Shown: positions 45,495-57,008 of the stretch, one piece after another
Numbering within the stretch: position 1 is the first letter of the stretch
How the letters are laid out: the number at the start of each line of letters is the position of its first letter
NCBI GenBank assembly: GCA_030019445.1
Contig: JASEEU010000004.1
Location: 62,001 to 126,000, forward strand
Reading direction: 5' to 3'
From: Anaerosomatales bacterium
GTDB taxonomy: Bacteria; Actinomycetota; Coriobacteriia; Anaerosomatales; Anaerosomataceae
Length of the DNA stretch: 64,000 nucleotides
Program-made: the position numbers and the translations under genes
Notes under the pieces: generated by a model
Told to the model about the DNA's origin: nothing
The model's input: only the letters and a program-made list of their open reading frames with translations
Database searches by the model: none

Positions 45495-46010
45495 ATGACC
45501 GAACGCGGTCGACGCATCGTGCTCGTGGCGCACTGCCTGCTGAACGTGAACGCGCGCGTCCCCGGGCTTGCGGGCTACGCGGGCGTGCATCCGCTCATCG
45601 GCACGCTGGCCGAGAAAGGATACGGCATCGTGCAGCTCCCGTGCCCTGAAGTGCTGGCCGAGGGCCTGGACCGTGCTCCGGCGCCCGTGGAGACCTACGA
45701 CACGCCGGCCTTCCGAGACCTGTGCGACCGGCTGGCCGCCGACGTGGAGGCGCTCTGCGACGCCTACCGCGCGGCGGGCGTCGAGGTGGCGCTCGTCGTC
45801 GGCGTAGAAGGCAGCCCGAGCTGCGGCGTGTGCGTCACGAACGTGTCCGCCGCAGATGGGGAAGGCACCGTCCGAGTGCCCGGGTGCGGCGTGTTCGCGC
45901 GGGCGCTTCGCGAGCGGCTCGCGGCGTCGGGCGTGCGCTTCTCGGCCATCGACAATCGCGACGAAGACCTCGGTGTGACACGCGTGCTCCGGGAGCTCGA
46001 CGCGCGGTAG
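45495..46010 (+). CDS. TudS-related (DUF523-like) putative desulfidase
   Basis: The 171-residue protein fits the CD3072-type TudS-related group: LVAHCLLNVNARVPGLAGY near residue 10-28, IVQLPCPEVLAEGLDR with the second conserved Cys, and GVEGSPSCGVCVTN with the third. Related TudS enzymes use a [4Fe-4S] cluster bound by three Cys to remove sulfur from thiouracil or similar thio-compounds; only the three Cys pattern is seen here. The ATG has GGAGAGGAGG upstream. It is divergent from thrC. A short hairpin overlaps its stop codon. Substrate unknown. Confidence 0.78.
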   Translation: MTERGRRIVLVAHCLLNVNARVPGLAGYAGVHPLIGTLAEKGYGIVQLPCPEVLAEGLDRAPAPVETYDTPAFRDLCDRLAADVEALCDAYRAAGVEVALVVGVEGSPSCGVCVTNVSAADGEGTVRVPGCGVFARALRERLAASGVRFSAIDNRDEDLGVTRVLRELDAR

Positions 46011-46019
46011 GACCGCGCG
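46001..46019. terminator. Hairpin between convergent TudS-like and CWB2 genes
   Basis: CGCGCGG / CCGCGCG form a 7-bp stem whose 5-nt loop contains the TAG stop codon of the TudS-like gene. A GGGCCC palindrome follows. Confidence 0.4.
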
Positions 46020-46043
46020 CCGGGCCCGGTGCGAGCCTCGCAG

Positions 46044-47993
46044 CTACTTGAGGCGACCGCCGAGGTCGTTTCTCACCGCATCGCTCACGGCGGCGGTACC
46101 GCCGAAGACGTCGAGGCTGCCGAAGCGGTAGTCGTTTCGAGTGAAGTACGCGCTCACGGCGGCGGGGACCGTCGTCGGCGCGGTCAGCACGAGCGGGCTC
46201 CCGAAGTAGCCGCAGGCGGCGCCTCCCGCCAGCGCATCGGCGTAGGAGAGGCCGGTGGCGATCCCGATCATGTCGAGGTCGAGCCAGCCGACAGCGACGC
46301 CCGCCTCGGCGCACGCCACCGCCGTGGCGTACCGGTCGGGGCCGGACCACCGTTGCGTGGCGCTGCCGCCGTTGGCGATGACGAGCGTGTCGATCGCGGC
46401 CTTGGTGTCGGCCGACACCGCTGCCGTCCCGCCGGCGATGTAGCCTTCCCGGATAGGGGCGAACCGGATGATGTTGGCTGCGGCGCCCGGTAGCGTGTCC
46501 GGTTCGACGAGCACGATGGGCGCCTGCAGCGCGTAGGCGTGAGGCGCGACGGCGAGGGCGTCGGGGAACTCATCGCCGCGCACGAAGAACGCACGGTCGC
46601 CGAAGCCGCTCTCCGAGGCGTTGTTCATGTAGTCGACGATCCGGAACGCGACGATCCGCGCGGTCTCGTAGCGGTTGGCGCCGGAGAGCTCTTCGACGTG
46701 GTACGCGCTCTTGAGCGTGGTGCGGACGGCGCTTCCGATGACCGCCGGACCGCCGACGATCCACACCGTCGGGTCGCCCATCGCCTGGATGGTCGCGGCG
46801 ACATCGGCCGGCAAGTGGTCACCCGGAGTGAGCAGCAGCGGGCACTCCAGGGCGCCCGCGAGCCCGGAGGCGCAGAGCGCATCGGGGAAGTCCTCGCCGC
46901 TCGCGATGACGAAGTGGTCCGTGCCGTAGTAGTGCTCGTTGCGGATCGCCACCGCCGTGGAGTAGCGGTTGGCGCCGGCGACGCGGTTCACGAGCGGCGC
47001 TGCCGAGGAGAGCTTGATGTCGTCGTCCTGCTCATAGACGACACGCCTCCCGAATGCCTCGGGCGTGATCTGGATGCCGGTGCCCGTGGCGACGGGATGG
47101 TGCGTCGTGATCTCCTCGGCCCAGTACGTGTAGATGTCAGGCGTGCCGCTGCGCTCGTCCTGGAACGGGATGATGTCCCGTGACCGGGTCGGATACTGCT
47201 GGATACCTGGCAGGTTGGCCGTGTACGCCAGGGTCCCGGTGGACAGGATGCCCGAGACGATGTTCTTGTCGCCCGGCGTGGCGTTGCTCCACTCGGTCCA
47301 TGAGGCGACATCGCCGAACAGGCACGTGTCGGCGATGCTGGTGGTACCCGAGTTGACCTGCCGGACGGTGATCTCGTTGCCCGTGTCGACGTTGTAGACG
47401 TACACGCCCCATGTGCCGGCGACCTTGTCGTCGTAGTAGACGATGCGCCGCTTGTCCACGGTGACGCCGTTGGGGTGGGACACGCCGGGGACCGTGCCCG
47501 TCTCGCCGGTCGCAAGGTCGCGCCAGCGGATGTTGCGGGGCGTCACGGGGCTGTCCATCCACGCGACGAGCGTCCCGTCGATGTCAGGCCCGACGTCATC
47601 GGTCCCGTTGGCCGTGAGCGTGACCGTGGAGTCCTCTTCGATGTTGTACGCCTTGATCTCAGCGTCCCCCGCGGCGTCGTCCATGTAGACGACCCACGGC
47701 TCCGCGATGCGCGGGTTCGACTGGTTGCCGGCGCCGGACAACGAGCGGGTGGTGCCTGTCTTGAGGTCGTAGACGATCACGTCGATGCCGTTGCCGGGGA
47801 GGAGTACCGACGACCAGGAGTAGACGAGGTACCGTCCGTCCAGGTCCGGTACGGCCTCCGAGGAGAGGAGCCCGTTGCTCGTGATCGATCGCACCGTGAA
47901 CGGCAACGCGGCGAGTGCTGTGGACGGGACGAGCAGGCTTGCGATCAGCGCGCAGCAGAGCAGCGCGCACCAGCGGCGGATACGGATACGCAT
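46044..47993 (-). CDS. Secreted TolB-like beta-propeller plus triple CWB2 protein
   Basis: The 649-residue protein has a signal peptide (about 1-29). A repeat region (about 35-330) of TolB/WD40-like blades shows the recurring pattern 'LVYS', 'WVVYMDD', 'LVAWMD', 'RIVYYDD', 'VVYEQDD'. Three CWB2 repeats start at RVAGANRYSTA (338), ELSGANRYETA and RWSGPDRYATA. Propellers of this type usually bind proteins or sugars, so a wall-anchored recognition protein is likely. AGGGGG lies just upstream of the ATG at 47993. A longer in-frame start exists but lies before the ribosome-binding site. Confidence 0.9.
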   Translation of the reverse strand: MRIRIRRWCALLCCALIASLLVPSTALAALPFTVRSITSNGLLSSEAVPDLDGRYLVYSWSSVLLPGNGIDVIVYDLKTGTTRSLSGAGNQSNPRIAEPWVVYMDDAAGDAEIKAYNIEEDSTVTLTANGTDDVGPDIDGTLVAWMDSPVTPRNIRWRDLATGETGTVPGVSHPNGVTVDKRRIVYYDDKVAGTWGVYVYNVDTGNEITVRQVNSGTTSIADTCLFGDVASWTEWSNATPGDKNIVSGILSTGTLAYTANLPGIQQYPTRSRDIIPFQDERSGTPDIYTYWAEEITTHHPVATGTGIQITPEAFGRRVVYEQDDDIKLSSAAPLVNRVAGANRYSTAVAIRNEHYYGTDHFVIASGEDFPDALCASGLAGALECPLLLTPGDHLPADVAATIQAMGDPTVWIVGGPAVIGSAVRTTLKSAYHVEELSGANRYETARIVAFRIVDYMNNASESGFGDRAFFVRGDEFPDALAVAPHAYALQAPIVLVEPDTLPGAAANIIRFAPIREGYIAGGTAAVSADTKAAIDTLVIANGGSATQRWSGPDRYATAVACAEAGVAVGWLDLDMIGIATGLSYADALAGGAACGYFGSPLVLTAPTTVPAAVSAYFTRNDYRFGSLDVFGGTAAVSDAVRNDLGGRLK

Positions 47994-48105
47994 GACAGAC
48001 CCCCTCGGCTTCAGTGCCCCTCTTGAGGGTGCGTACCCGTGTTCGGCCCGCATCTGCGCTCCGTCCGCCGGGAGATGCACGGTGTGTCCCGCTCAGGTCC
48101 GGGAA

Positions 48106-48624
48106 TCAGCCGTTCGGTGGCTCCACGACGCGTTCCATCAGCAGGCCGTCGCGCCACGTGCCGTCTCCCGTGCGCTCGTAGCGGCGCATGACGCCGACGC
48201 GGCGGAAGCCTGCCTTCTCGTACGCGCGGATCGCGCGGGCGTTGTCGGCGGCGGGGTCGAGCGTGAAGCGATGGTGCCCCCGCTCGGTGGCGAGCGCGTC
48301 CATGACGAGCGTGAGCGCCCGGGGGCCGATGCCCCTGCCCACCGCGTCGGCGAAGAGCGTGATGTCGAGCTGGGCGTGCCGGTAGTAGGGATCGTCCTCC
48401 TCGGTCACGATCAGCACGCCGACGACCCTGCCGCCCGCCTCGATGACATGCGCCGCCGTCGCGGGATCCGTGAGCCAGCGGGCTATCTCCCCGGCGTCCT
48501 CGGTCCACCACGGGGATGCGATCGGGTCGGTCGATATCCGGCGCGCGAGCTCGACCGCGCGGTCCGCGGGGAGCGGGCGCAGCGCGAGATCGCCTTCGGC
48601 GAGCAGTTCGAACGGGGCGCCCAC
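48106..48624 (-). CDS. GNAT-family N-acetyltransferase
   Basis: The 172-residue protein is a GNAT acetyltransferase, closest in style to the RimJ/RimL and AAC(6') branch: ALRPLPADRAVELARR at the start, IEAGGRVVGVLIV, the acetyl-CoA loop ADAVGRGIGPRALTLV, and the late DNARAIRAYEKAGFRRVG. Such enzymes acetylate protein N-termini, aminoglycosides or small metabolites. Drug resistance cannot be inferred from this alone. The GTG at 48624 is chosen for GGGAGGAGA about 5 bp upstream. It is divergent from the ApgM gene. Confidence 0.85.
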   Translation of the reverse strand: MGAPFELLAEGDLALRPLPADRAVELARRISTDPIASPWWTEDAGEIARWLTDPATAAHVIEAGGRVVGVLIVTEEDDPYYRHAQLDITLFADAVGRGIGPRALTLVMDALATERGHHRFTLDPAADNARAIRAYEKAGFRRVGVMRRYERTGDGTWRDGLLMERVVEPPNG

Positions 48625-48694
48625 GGCGTCTCCTCCCGTCTCGACGTGCGGTACTCTGTTGGATGATATCCCCGCGAGAGGCAAGGTGACCCGC

Positions 48695-49882
48695 ATGAAG
48701 CACGTCGTGCTGATCTGTGACGGCGCCGCCGGCTGGCCCCTGCCGGAGCTCGGTGGCATGACGACGCTCGAGGCGGCCCAGACGCCGCATCTGGATGCGA
48801 TGGCGGCCGCCGGGCTCGTGGGGATGGCGCAGACCGTGCCTCCCGGCACCGAGCCGTCCTCCTCGGCCGCATGCACATCGATCCTCGGCTACGATCCGGT
48901 GCGCGACGCGGTCGGTCGCGGCGCTATCGAGGCGGCGAGCATGGGTATCACGCTCGCGCCGGACGAGGTGGCGCTGCGCGTGAACCTCGTGGCGATCCGG
49001 GACGGGCTCATGGCGTCGTACTCCTGCGGGCACATCACCACCGAGGAGTCGCGCGCGATCGTGGCGGACCTGCAGATGGCGCTCGGTGACGAGACCTCCA
49101 CGTTCCATCCGGGCGTCGCGTACCGGCACATCCTCGTCGTGCGCGGCCACACCGGGCTGACCGACCTCGGCTACACGCCGCCGCACGACATCTCCGACAA
49201 GCCGGTCGATGGCGAGTACCCGCGGGGGGAGGGCGCTTGGGTGCTGCTGGACCTGATGGAACGCGCGCGTCCGGTGCTCGCCGCCTCGGCGGCCAACCGC
49301 GCCCGCGCCGCGCGCGGGGAGGTGGCGGCGACCGATATCTGGCCGTTCTGGCCGGGCGTGGCGGCCGGCGGGCTCGTTCCCTTCTCGGAGAAGTGGGGCC
49401 TTGGCGCGGCGATGACGTCAGGCGTCGACCTCCTCAACGGGCTCGCGGTGCTCCTGGGAATCGACCGGCTCGACATCGAGGGCGTGACGGATGGCCACGA
49501 CAACGACTATGCGGCGCAGGCCGAGGGCGCGATCGCGGCGCTCGGCGACCACGACCTCGTGGTCGTGCACGTCGAGTCGCCCGATGAGGAGGGCCACGCG
49601 GGCGACGCGGCGGGCAAAGTGGCGGCGATCGAGGCCATAGACCGCGAGATCGCGGCGCGCCTGCGCGAGCTGCGCGATGTCCGCATCCTGGCGATGCCTG
49701 ACCACCCCACGCCGGTCGCGCTCAAGACGCACGTGGGGGAGGCCGTGCCGTTCGTGTTGTGGGGGCCGGGCGTGCCGCCTTCGGGCGCCGCCGGCTTCAA
49801 CGAGACGGCATGCTCGGCGGGCATGCCCGTCGATCCCGGGCACGAGGTCATGCGCCTGCTCGTCCACGGTCCGGGAGCCTAG
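48695..49882 (+). CDS. apgM: ApgM-family phosphoglycerate mutase or homoserine-kinase-like enzyme
   Basis: The 395-residue protein is an alkaline-phosphatase-superfamily member of the archaeal-type cofactor-independent phosphoglycerate mutase group: LICDGAAGWPLPELGG with the metal Asp, PGTEPSSSAACTSILGYDP with the nucleophile Ser, DGHDNDYAAQAEGA, HVESPDEEGHAGD and AMPDHPTPVALKTH with metal ligands. It could catalyse 3- to 2-phosphoglycerate conversion. I also recall family members acting as alternative homoserine kinases in some bacteria; thrC 3.3 kb away makes that worth testing. AAGGTGA lies 5 bp before the ATG, and TACTCT (48652-48657) is a possible -10. Confidence 0.88.
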   Translation: MKHVVLICDGAAGWPLPELGGMTTLEAAQTPHLDAMAAAGLVGMAQTVPPGTEPSSSAACTSILGYDPVRDAVGRGAIEAASMGITLAPDEVALRVNLVAIRDGLMASYSCGHITTEESRAIVADLQMALGDETSTFHPGVAYRHILVVRGHTGLTDLGYTPPHDISDKPVDGEYPRGEGAWVLLDLMERARPVLAASAANRARAARGEVAATDIWPFWPGVAAGGLVPFSEKWGLGAAMTSGVDLLNGLAVLLGIDRLDIEGVTDGHDNDYAAQAEGAIAALGDHDLVVVHVESPDEEGHAGDAAGKVAAIEAIDREIAARLRELRDVRILAMPDHPTPVALKTHVGEAVPFVLWGPGVPPSGAAGFNETACSAGMPVDPGHEVMRLLVHGPGA

Positions 49883-49973
49883 GCGGGGCGTCGCGCCGGA
49901 GTGATCGAGCGCGTGCGAGGTCCATGCTCCGGGTATCTCCTCTCCGTGAGTGCCCCGACCCGGGAGTGACGCC

Positions 49974-50789
49974 ATGCCGCATGCCATCTGGAACGGCTCC
50001 GTGAGCTTCGGTCTCGTGACCGTGCCCGTCTCCCTGCACGCCGCCGAGGAGCGCAATGACCTCACGTTCAAGCTGCTCGACAGCCGCAACATGGCGCCTG
50101 TCAAGCAGGAGCGGGTGAACTCGGTCACCGGCGACCCGGTCCCGTGGGAGGAGGTCGTCAAAGGCTACGAGTACGAGACGGGCCGCTACGTGGTGGTCAC
50201 CGACGAGGACTTCCGCGCCGCCGATGTCGAAGCGACGCAGACCATCGACGTGCTCGCCATGGTGCATGCCGAGACGATCCCGCTCACCTACTACGACAAG
50301 CCCTACTACCTCGTGCCGGCCACCAAGGCGGCCCGGAAGCCCTACGCGCTGCTGCGCGCGGCGCTCGTCGATTCCGGCTACGTGGGCGTCGCGAGCGTCG
50401 TCATCCGCACGAGGCAGCACCTTGCGGCCCTCGTCGTTCGCGGCGACGCGCTCGTCCTCGACCTGCTGCGCTGGCCGCACGAGTTGCGCGGGACCGACGA
50501 CCTCGACATCCCCGGCACCGACCTCGATGAGCTCGGCGTGACCGACAAGGAGGTGGCGCTCGCCGGTCAGCTTGTGGACGCGCTCGCGACGGAATGGGAG
50601 CCGGAGCGCTACGTCGACACCTATCGCCAGCGGCTCCTCGCGCTCATCGAGCGGAAGGTGGAGACGGGGACGGTGGAGGCACCGCCGGAGCCAGCCGAGC
50701 GGCCCGAGCAGCCCGGAGAGCTCGTCGACATGACGGAGCTGCTCAAACGCAGCCTCGAGAAGGCTTCCGCGGATGCGAAGGGCGCCTGA
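49974..50789 (+). CDS. ku: Non-homologous end-joining protein Ku
   Basis: The 271-residue bacterial Ku forms a homodimeric ring on DNA ends and recruits LigD. It begins IWNGSVSFGLVTVPVSLH and has KQERVNSVTGDPVPWEEVVKGYEYE, within which VNSVTGDPVPWEE is typical. PYYLVPATKAARKPYALLRAAL follows in the ring core. The C-terminal 35 residues are acidic/Pro-rich and then basic. GGGAGTGAC precedes the ATG. ligD follows after 3 bp, so the two are co-expressed. Confidence 0.96.
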   Translation: MPHAIWNGSVSFGLVTVPVSLHAAEERNDLTFKLLDSRNMAPVKQERVNSVTGDPVPWEEVVKGYEYETGRYVVVTDEDFRAADVEATQTIDVLAMVHAETIPLTYYDKPYYLVPATKAARKPYALLRAALVDSGYVGVASVVIRTRQHLAALVVRGDALVLDLLRWPHELRGTDDLDIPGTDLDELGVTDKEVALAGQLVDALATEWEPERYVDTYRQRLLALIERKVETGTVEAPPEPAERPEQPGELVDMTELLKRSLEKASADAKGA

Positions 50790-50792
50790 GCG

Positions 50793-53306
50793 ATGGGGCT
50801 TGAGGAGTACGACGCCAAGCGCGACTTCGACAAGACGCCCGAGCCGAGCGGCGGCACACCGGGCGAAGGCCGGCCGATCTTCGTCGTGCAGAAGCACGAC
50901 GCGAGCCGGCTGCACTACGACTTCCGGTTGCAGGTCGGCGACGTGCTCGCCAGCTGGGCGGTGCCCAAGGGGCCGAGCCTCGATCCCGCCCAGAAGCGCC
51001 TGGCCGTCCACGTGGAGGACCATCCGCTCGACTACGCGGGATTCGAGGGCGTGATCCCGCGGGGCGAGTACGGCGGCGGCACCGTCATGGTGTGGGACCG
51101 GGGCACCTACGAGCCGCGCAACGGCGACCCGGCAGAGGCGATCGACGGCGGCGAGATCAAGGTCGAACTGCACGGCGAGAAGCTCACGGGCGGATTCGTG
51201 CTCGTCCACATGAAGGGCCGCGACGGCAAGGACGGTCGCGAGAACTGGCTGCTCATCAAGGAGCGCGACGAGCACGTGCGCGAGGACGGAGACGTGCTTG
51301 CCGAGAAGCCCGATTCGGCGCTGAGCGGGCGCTCGATGGCCGAGATCGAGGCCGATGGCGAGGAATCGGGCGACGAGTCGGCCGGGGAGGACGAGGATGC
51401 CGACCCGTCCTCGGTTCCCGGCGCCCGCGCGGCGCCGGCGCCGGAGCGGATCGACCCCGAGCTTGCCCGCCTCACCTCGACGCCACCCGAGGGCGAGGGG
51501 TGGCTGCACGAGATCAAGCTCGACGGCTATCGGACGCTCATCCACGTGAGCGACGGGCGGGCGCGCTTCTACACGCGTAGCGGCGCGGAGTGGACGGATC
51601 GCTTCTCGGCGCTCGTCGCTGACGCGGCCGCGCTGCCCGTCGGGGAGGCGTGGCTCGACGGGGAAGTCGTCGTCGTGCGCTCCGACGGGTCGACATCGTT
51701 CGGTGCTCTGCAGGCCGAGCTCGCGCGCGGGCGCGACGCCGACCTGCGCTGCTTCGCGTTCGACCTCCTCTACCTCGACGGCTACGACCTGCGCGACGCG
51801 CCGCTCATCGAGCGGAAGCGGCTGCTGGCGCGCGTGCTCGGCGCCGGTCGCGGGCGGATCAGCTACCTCGACCACGTGCGCGGGCAGGGCCCGGGATTCC
51901 TCGAGGCCGCGTGCGTGCACGCGCTCGAAGGTTCGATCAGCAAGCGGGTCGACGCACCGTACCGCGCGGGGCGAGGCGGCGACTGGCGCAAGCACAAATG
52001 CCGCACGCGCGAGGAGTTCGCGGTGATCGGCTTCACCGAGCCCTCGAGCGGCGGCGCGGGGCTCGGCGCGCTCGCGCTCGCGAGCGCATCGCCGTCGGGC
52101 GCGCTCGCCTATGCGGGGCGCGTCGGCACGGGCTGGGACGACGAGGAGTCCCGCAAGCTGCGCACGACGCTCGAGGAGCGCGAGGCCGCCGAGCCGGTGG
52201 TCGAGGTGCCGGATGCCGAGGCGCGGGGCGTGCGATGGGTCCGCCCGGAGCTCACGGTGGACGTCGAGTTCGCCGAGTGGACCGACGCAGGCCGATTGCG
52301 GCATCCCGCGTACGTCGGCATGCACGGTGCGGCACCGGTGGGCGCGGGCCCATCCTCCGATCCGCCGGGGGGGAGCGGAGCGGACGCGAGCGGCGAGAGC
52401 GACGATGCCGAAGCGCGGGTCGCCGGCGTGCGCCTGACGCATCCGGACCGCGTCCTCTTCGCCGAGCAGGGCATCACCAAGCGACAGCTCGCTGAGTACT
52501 ACGAGCAGGTCGCCGAGCACGTCTTACCGCACCTGCGCGGCCGCCCGCTCGTGCTCGTCCGCTGCCCCCAAGGCGCCGACGGGTCGTGTTTCTACCAGAA
52601 AGACGTCTCACAGGGATTCCCGTCGAGCGTGGGGCGCCTCGAGGTCAGCCACGAAGAGGGCCCGGTCCGCTACGCGCTCGTCGACGACCTTGAGGGCCTG
52701 CTCGCGCTCGTGCAGCTCGGGGTGCTGGAGATACACACGTGGGGCGCGCCCGCCGCGGACATCGAACGCCCCGACCGGCTCACGTTCGACCTGGACCCGG
52801 GACCCGACGTAGCATGGAGCGCCGTCGTCGACGCGGCGCTCGACGTCCGCGCCCGGCTCGAGGTGCTCGGCCTGGACGCGTTCGCCAAGACCACCGGCGG
52901 CAAGGGGCTGCACGTCGTGACGCCGATCGCGCCGGACCGCGGGTGGGGCGAGGCGCGCGATCTCGCGCGGGCCGTCGTGGAGGCGATCGCCGCCGAGAAG
53001 CCCGAGCGCTACACCACCAACCCGCGCAAGGAACGGCGGGGCGGCAAGGTGTTCCTCGACTACATCCGTAACACGCGCGGAGCGACGGCGGTGGCCGCAT
53101 ACTCGACGCGCGCCAAGCCGGGTGCGACGGTCTCGTTCCCGGTGCGGTGGGACGAGATCGAGGCGGGCGTGCGGTCCGACGGGTACACCGTGCGCAACAC
53201 GCCGTACCGTCTGCGGGCGCTCGGCACAGACCCCTGGGTCGGCTACGAGGATGCGCGCGTGACGGTCACGGACGCCATGCTGCGTGAAGCCGGCGTCGGG
53301 GTCTGA
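50793..53306 (+). CDS. ligD: Multifunctional end-joining DNA ligase LigD
   Basis: The 837-residue protein joins three enzymes in PE-LIG-POL order. Residues 1-165 are the 3'-phosphoesterase (FVVQKHDASRLHYDFRLQ; HPLDYAGFEGVIPRGEYGGG). An acidic linker (185-215) leads to the ATP-dependent ligase, about 218-520, with adenylation Lys K242 in EIKLDGYR. Residues about 555-837 are the primase-like polymerase (LTHPDRVLF; catalytic Asp pair in FDLDPGPD; TTGGKGLHVV). Ligase motif IV reads EGSISKR instead of the common EGVVAKR, which is unusual. No strong ribosome-binding site is seen, so translation may couple to ku. Its stop is one base from the convergent ABC gene's stop. Confidence 0.96.
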   Translation: MGLEEYDAKRDFDKTPEPSGGTPGEGRPIFVVQKHDASRLHYDFRLQVGDVLASWAVPKGPSLDPAQKRLAVHVEDHPLDYAGFEGVIPRGEYGGGTVMVWDRGTYEPRNGDPAEAIDGGEIKVELHGEKLTGGFVLVHMKGRDGKDGRENWLLIKERDEHVREDGDVLAEKPDSALSGRSMAEIEADGEESGDESAGEDEDADPSSVPGARAAPAPERIDPELARLTSTPPEGEGWLHEIKLDGYRTLIHVSDGRARFYTRSGAEWTDRFSALVADAAALPVGEAWLDGEVVVVRSDGSTSFGALQAELARGRDADLRCFAFDLLYLDGYDLRDAPLIERKRLLARVLGAGRGRISYLDHVRGQGPGFLEAACVHALEGSISKRVDAPYRAGRGGDWRKHKCRTREEFAVIGFTEPSSGGAGLGALALASASPSGALAYAGRVGTGWDDEESRKLRTTLEEREAAEPVVEVPDAEARGVRWVRPELTVDVEFAEWTDAGRLRHPAYVGMHGAAPVGAGPSSDPPGGSGADASGESDDAEARVAGVRLTHPDRVLFAEQGITKRQLAEYYEQVAEHVLPHLRGRPLVLVRCPQGADGSCFYQKDVSQGFPSSVGRLEVSHEEGPVRYALVDDLEGLLALVQLGVLEIHTWGAPAADIERPDRLTFDLDPGPDVAWSAVVDAALDVRARLEVLGLDAFAKTTGGKGLHVVTPIAPDRGWGEARDLARAVVEAIAAEKPERYTTNPRKERRGGKVFLDYIRNTRGATAVAAYSTRAKPGATVSFPVRWDEIEAGVRSDGYTVRNTPYRLRALGTDPWVGYEDARVTVTDAMLREAGVGV

Positions 53307-53307
53307 G

Positions 53308-55097
53308 TCACTCCTCGGCGAACTGCGCGGCGTGCAGGCGGGCGAAGATGCCGTCTTCCGCGAGCAGCCCGGCGTACGTGCCTTGCTCGGCGATGACGCC
53401 GTCGTCGATCACCACGATGCGGTCGGCCGAGCGGATCGTCGAGAGGCGGTGCGCTATCACGAGCGCCGTGCGGTCCGCAAGCACCTCGGAGAGCGCCTGC
53501 TGGATCAGCAGCTCCGTGCGGGTGTCTACCGAGGAGGTCGCTTCGTCCAGGATGAGCAGCGCTGGGTCGGCGAGCACGGCGCGCGCGAATGAGAGCAGCT
53601 GCCGCTGTCCGACCGAGAGCGTGGAGCCCCGCTCGCCGATCCGGGTGTCGAAGCCGTCGGGGAGCCGTTCGATGAAGTCGGTCGCACGGGCGACGTCGGC
53701 GGCGGCGCGGACCTCGGCGTCGGAGGCGTCCAGGCGCCCGTAGCGGATGTTCTCGGCCACCGTGCCGCTGAACAGGAACGGGTCTTGGAGGACGACGCCG
53801 AGATTGGCGCGGAGAGAGGCGAGTGTGATCTCGCGCAGGTCGTGCCCGTCGAGCGTCACGCGGCCTTCGGTGGGGTCGTAGAAGCGCGCGATGAGGTTGG
53901 CGAGCGTCGTCTTGCCGGCGCCGGTGGCCCCGACGATGGCGATGGTCTCGCCGGGCTCGATGGCGAGGTCGACGTCATGCAGGACGACCGGCCCGTCGCC
54001 GTAGTGGAACGAGACGCCCTCGAACGCCACGGCGCCCGTCACGCGGCCGATCGCGACGGCGTCGGGGGCGTCGGTCACCTCGGACTCGGTGTCCATGAGC
54101 GCGAAGACGCGCTCGCTGCCGGCGAGCGCCGCCTGCGTCTCGGCATACAGGCCCGAGAGCTGCGTCACGCCGTTGAAGAACGAGCGGGCGTAGTTGAAGA
54201 AGGCGACCACGACGCCGATGGTGACCAGGTCGCGCGCCGCCATGAAGCCTCCGAGGCCGGCGATGAGCGCGGTGGCGCTGGCCGAGATGACCGCGAGCGC
54301 CGGAGAGAACGCCGAGGAGACCGCCGAGGCGGTCACGTTGGCGTCGCGGTTGAGCGCGTTGCGCTGCTCGAACGCCGAGCGGTTCCGCCCCGTGCGGACG
54401 TAGGCCTGCGCGACCTTGATGCCGGCGAGCTCCTCGGCAAGCGTCGAGGAGACGTCGCCGATCGACTCCTGCCGCCGGCGGAACGCGCGGCGCGCTACGA
54501 GGCCGAACAGCCGCGTTGTGCCGATCATGACCGGGACGACCGCGACCGTGGCGAGCGCGAGACGCCAGTCCACGAGCAGCATGCCGGTGAGCGTGGCGGC
54601 CACGCCGAGCCCGGCGCCGATCACGCGGCGAAAGCCCTGCGCCAGGAAGCGGTTGATCTGCTCGATGTCGTTGATGAGCCGGCTCATCAGATCGCCGGAC
54701 TCGGTACGCTCGAAGAACGCGACCGAGAGTCGTTGCACGGCCGCGAACACGTCCTCGCGGACGTCGTAGAGCGCCTTCTGGCCGACGATCCCCAGCTCGA
54801 GGATCTGCATGCGCTGCGACCACCACCCCGCGATGGACGAGACGATGAGCGCGGCGACCGGCAGCGTGAGCGCGCCGGCGTCACGTCCGGCGTCGCGCGC
54901 CGCGACCGCGGTGTCGACGACCCAGCCGATGATGGCGGGGCCGGCCGATGAGTTCGCCGCCGAGAAGACCACCCAGAACACGGCGAACGCGAGCTGTCCG
55001 CGATGCGCTGACAGGTACCGCGTGAGGCGCCTGAGCGTCGGCCACGCGGCGGCGGGACGCTCCTTCTTGGCGAGCGATCGGAGGGAGGCGCGAGCCA

Positions 55098-55098
<1 letters not shown>
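53308..55098 (-). CDS. ABC exporter half-transporter, subunit with the intact ATP site
   Basis: The 596-residue half-transporter has an N-terminal six-helix exporter domain (about 30-320) and a C-terminal ATPase. Walker A is GATGAGKTT, Walker B LLILDEATSSVD with the catalytic Glu, and the switch His is in IAHRLSTI. The signature is LSVGQ rather than LSGGQ. With its partner (55098-56885) it forms a heterodimeric exporter of the TM287/288-BmrCD kind. The ATG overlaps the partner's stop (ATGA), and AGGAGGGCG precedes it inside that gene. Substrates of such pairs are often lipophilic drugs, lipids or peptides. Confidence 0.92.
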
Positions 55099-56885
<1,787 letters not shown>

Positions 56886-56921
56886 CCCCGGGGAGCGGAA
56901 CTCGTGTGACCAGGATAGCGC

Positions 56922-56992
56922 AGCGGGCCGCCGGGAGGCGGCCCGCTCGGGGAGGGAGAGGGTGGCCGGGACCTGAGGGGGAGGTCCCGGCC
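56922..56992 (-). terminator. Two tandem hairpins after the SHOCT gene
   Basis: GGCCGGGACCT / AGGTCCCGGCC (56964-56992) and AGCGGGCCGCC / GGCGGCCCGCT (56922-56947) are each perfect 11-bp stems with 7-nt and 4-nt loops. Lying between the SHOCT gene and the ABC operon on the same strand, they probably terminate the former. Confidence 0.7.
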
Positions 56993-57008
56993 CGCGCAGG
57001 AGAGGGGG

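Noticed and set aside
48106-48624. Aminoglycoside 6'-N-acetyltransferase (resistance gene).
   Set aside because: The similarity is limited to the general GNAT acetyl-CoA region shared with RimJ/RimL enzymes; no resistance-specific residues could be identified.
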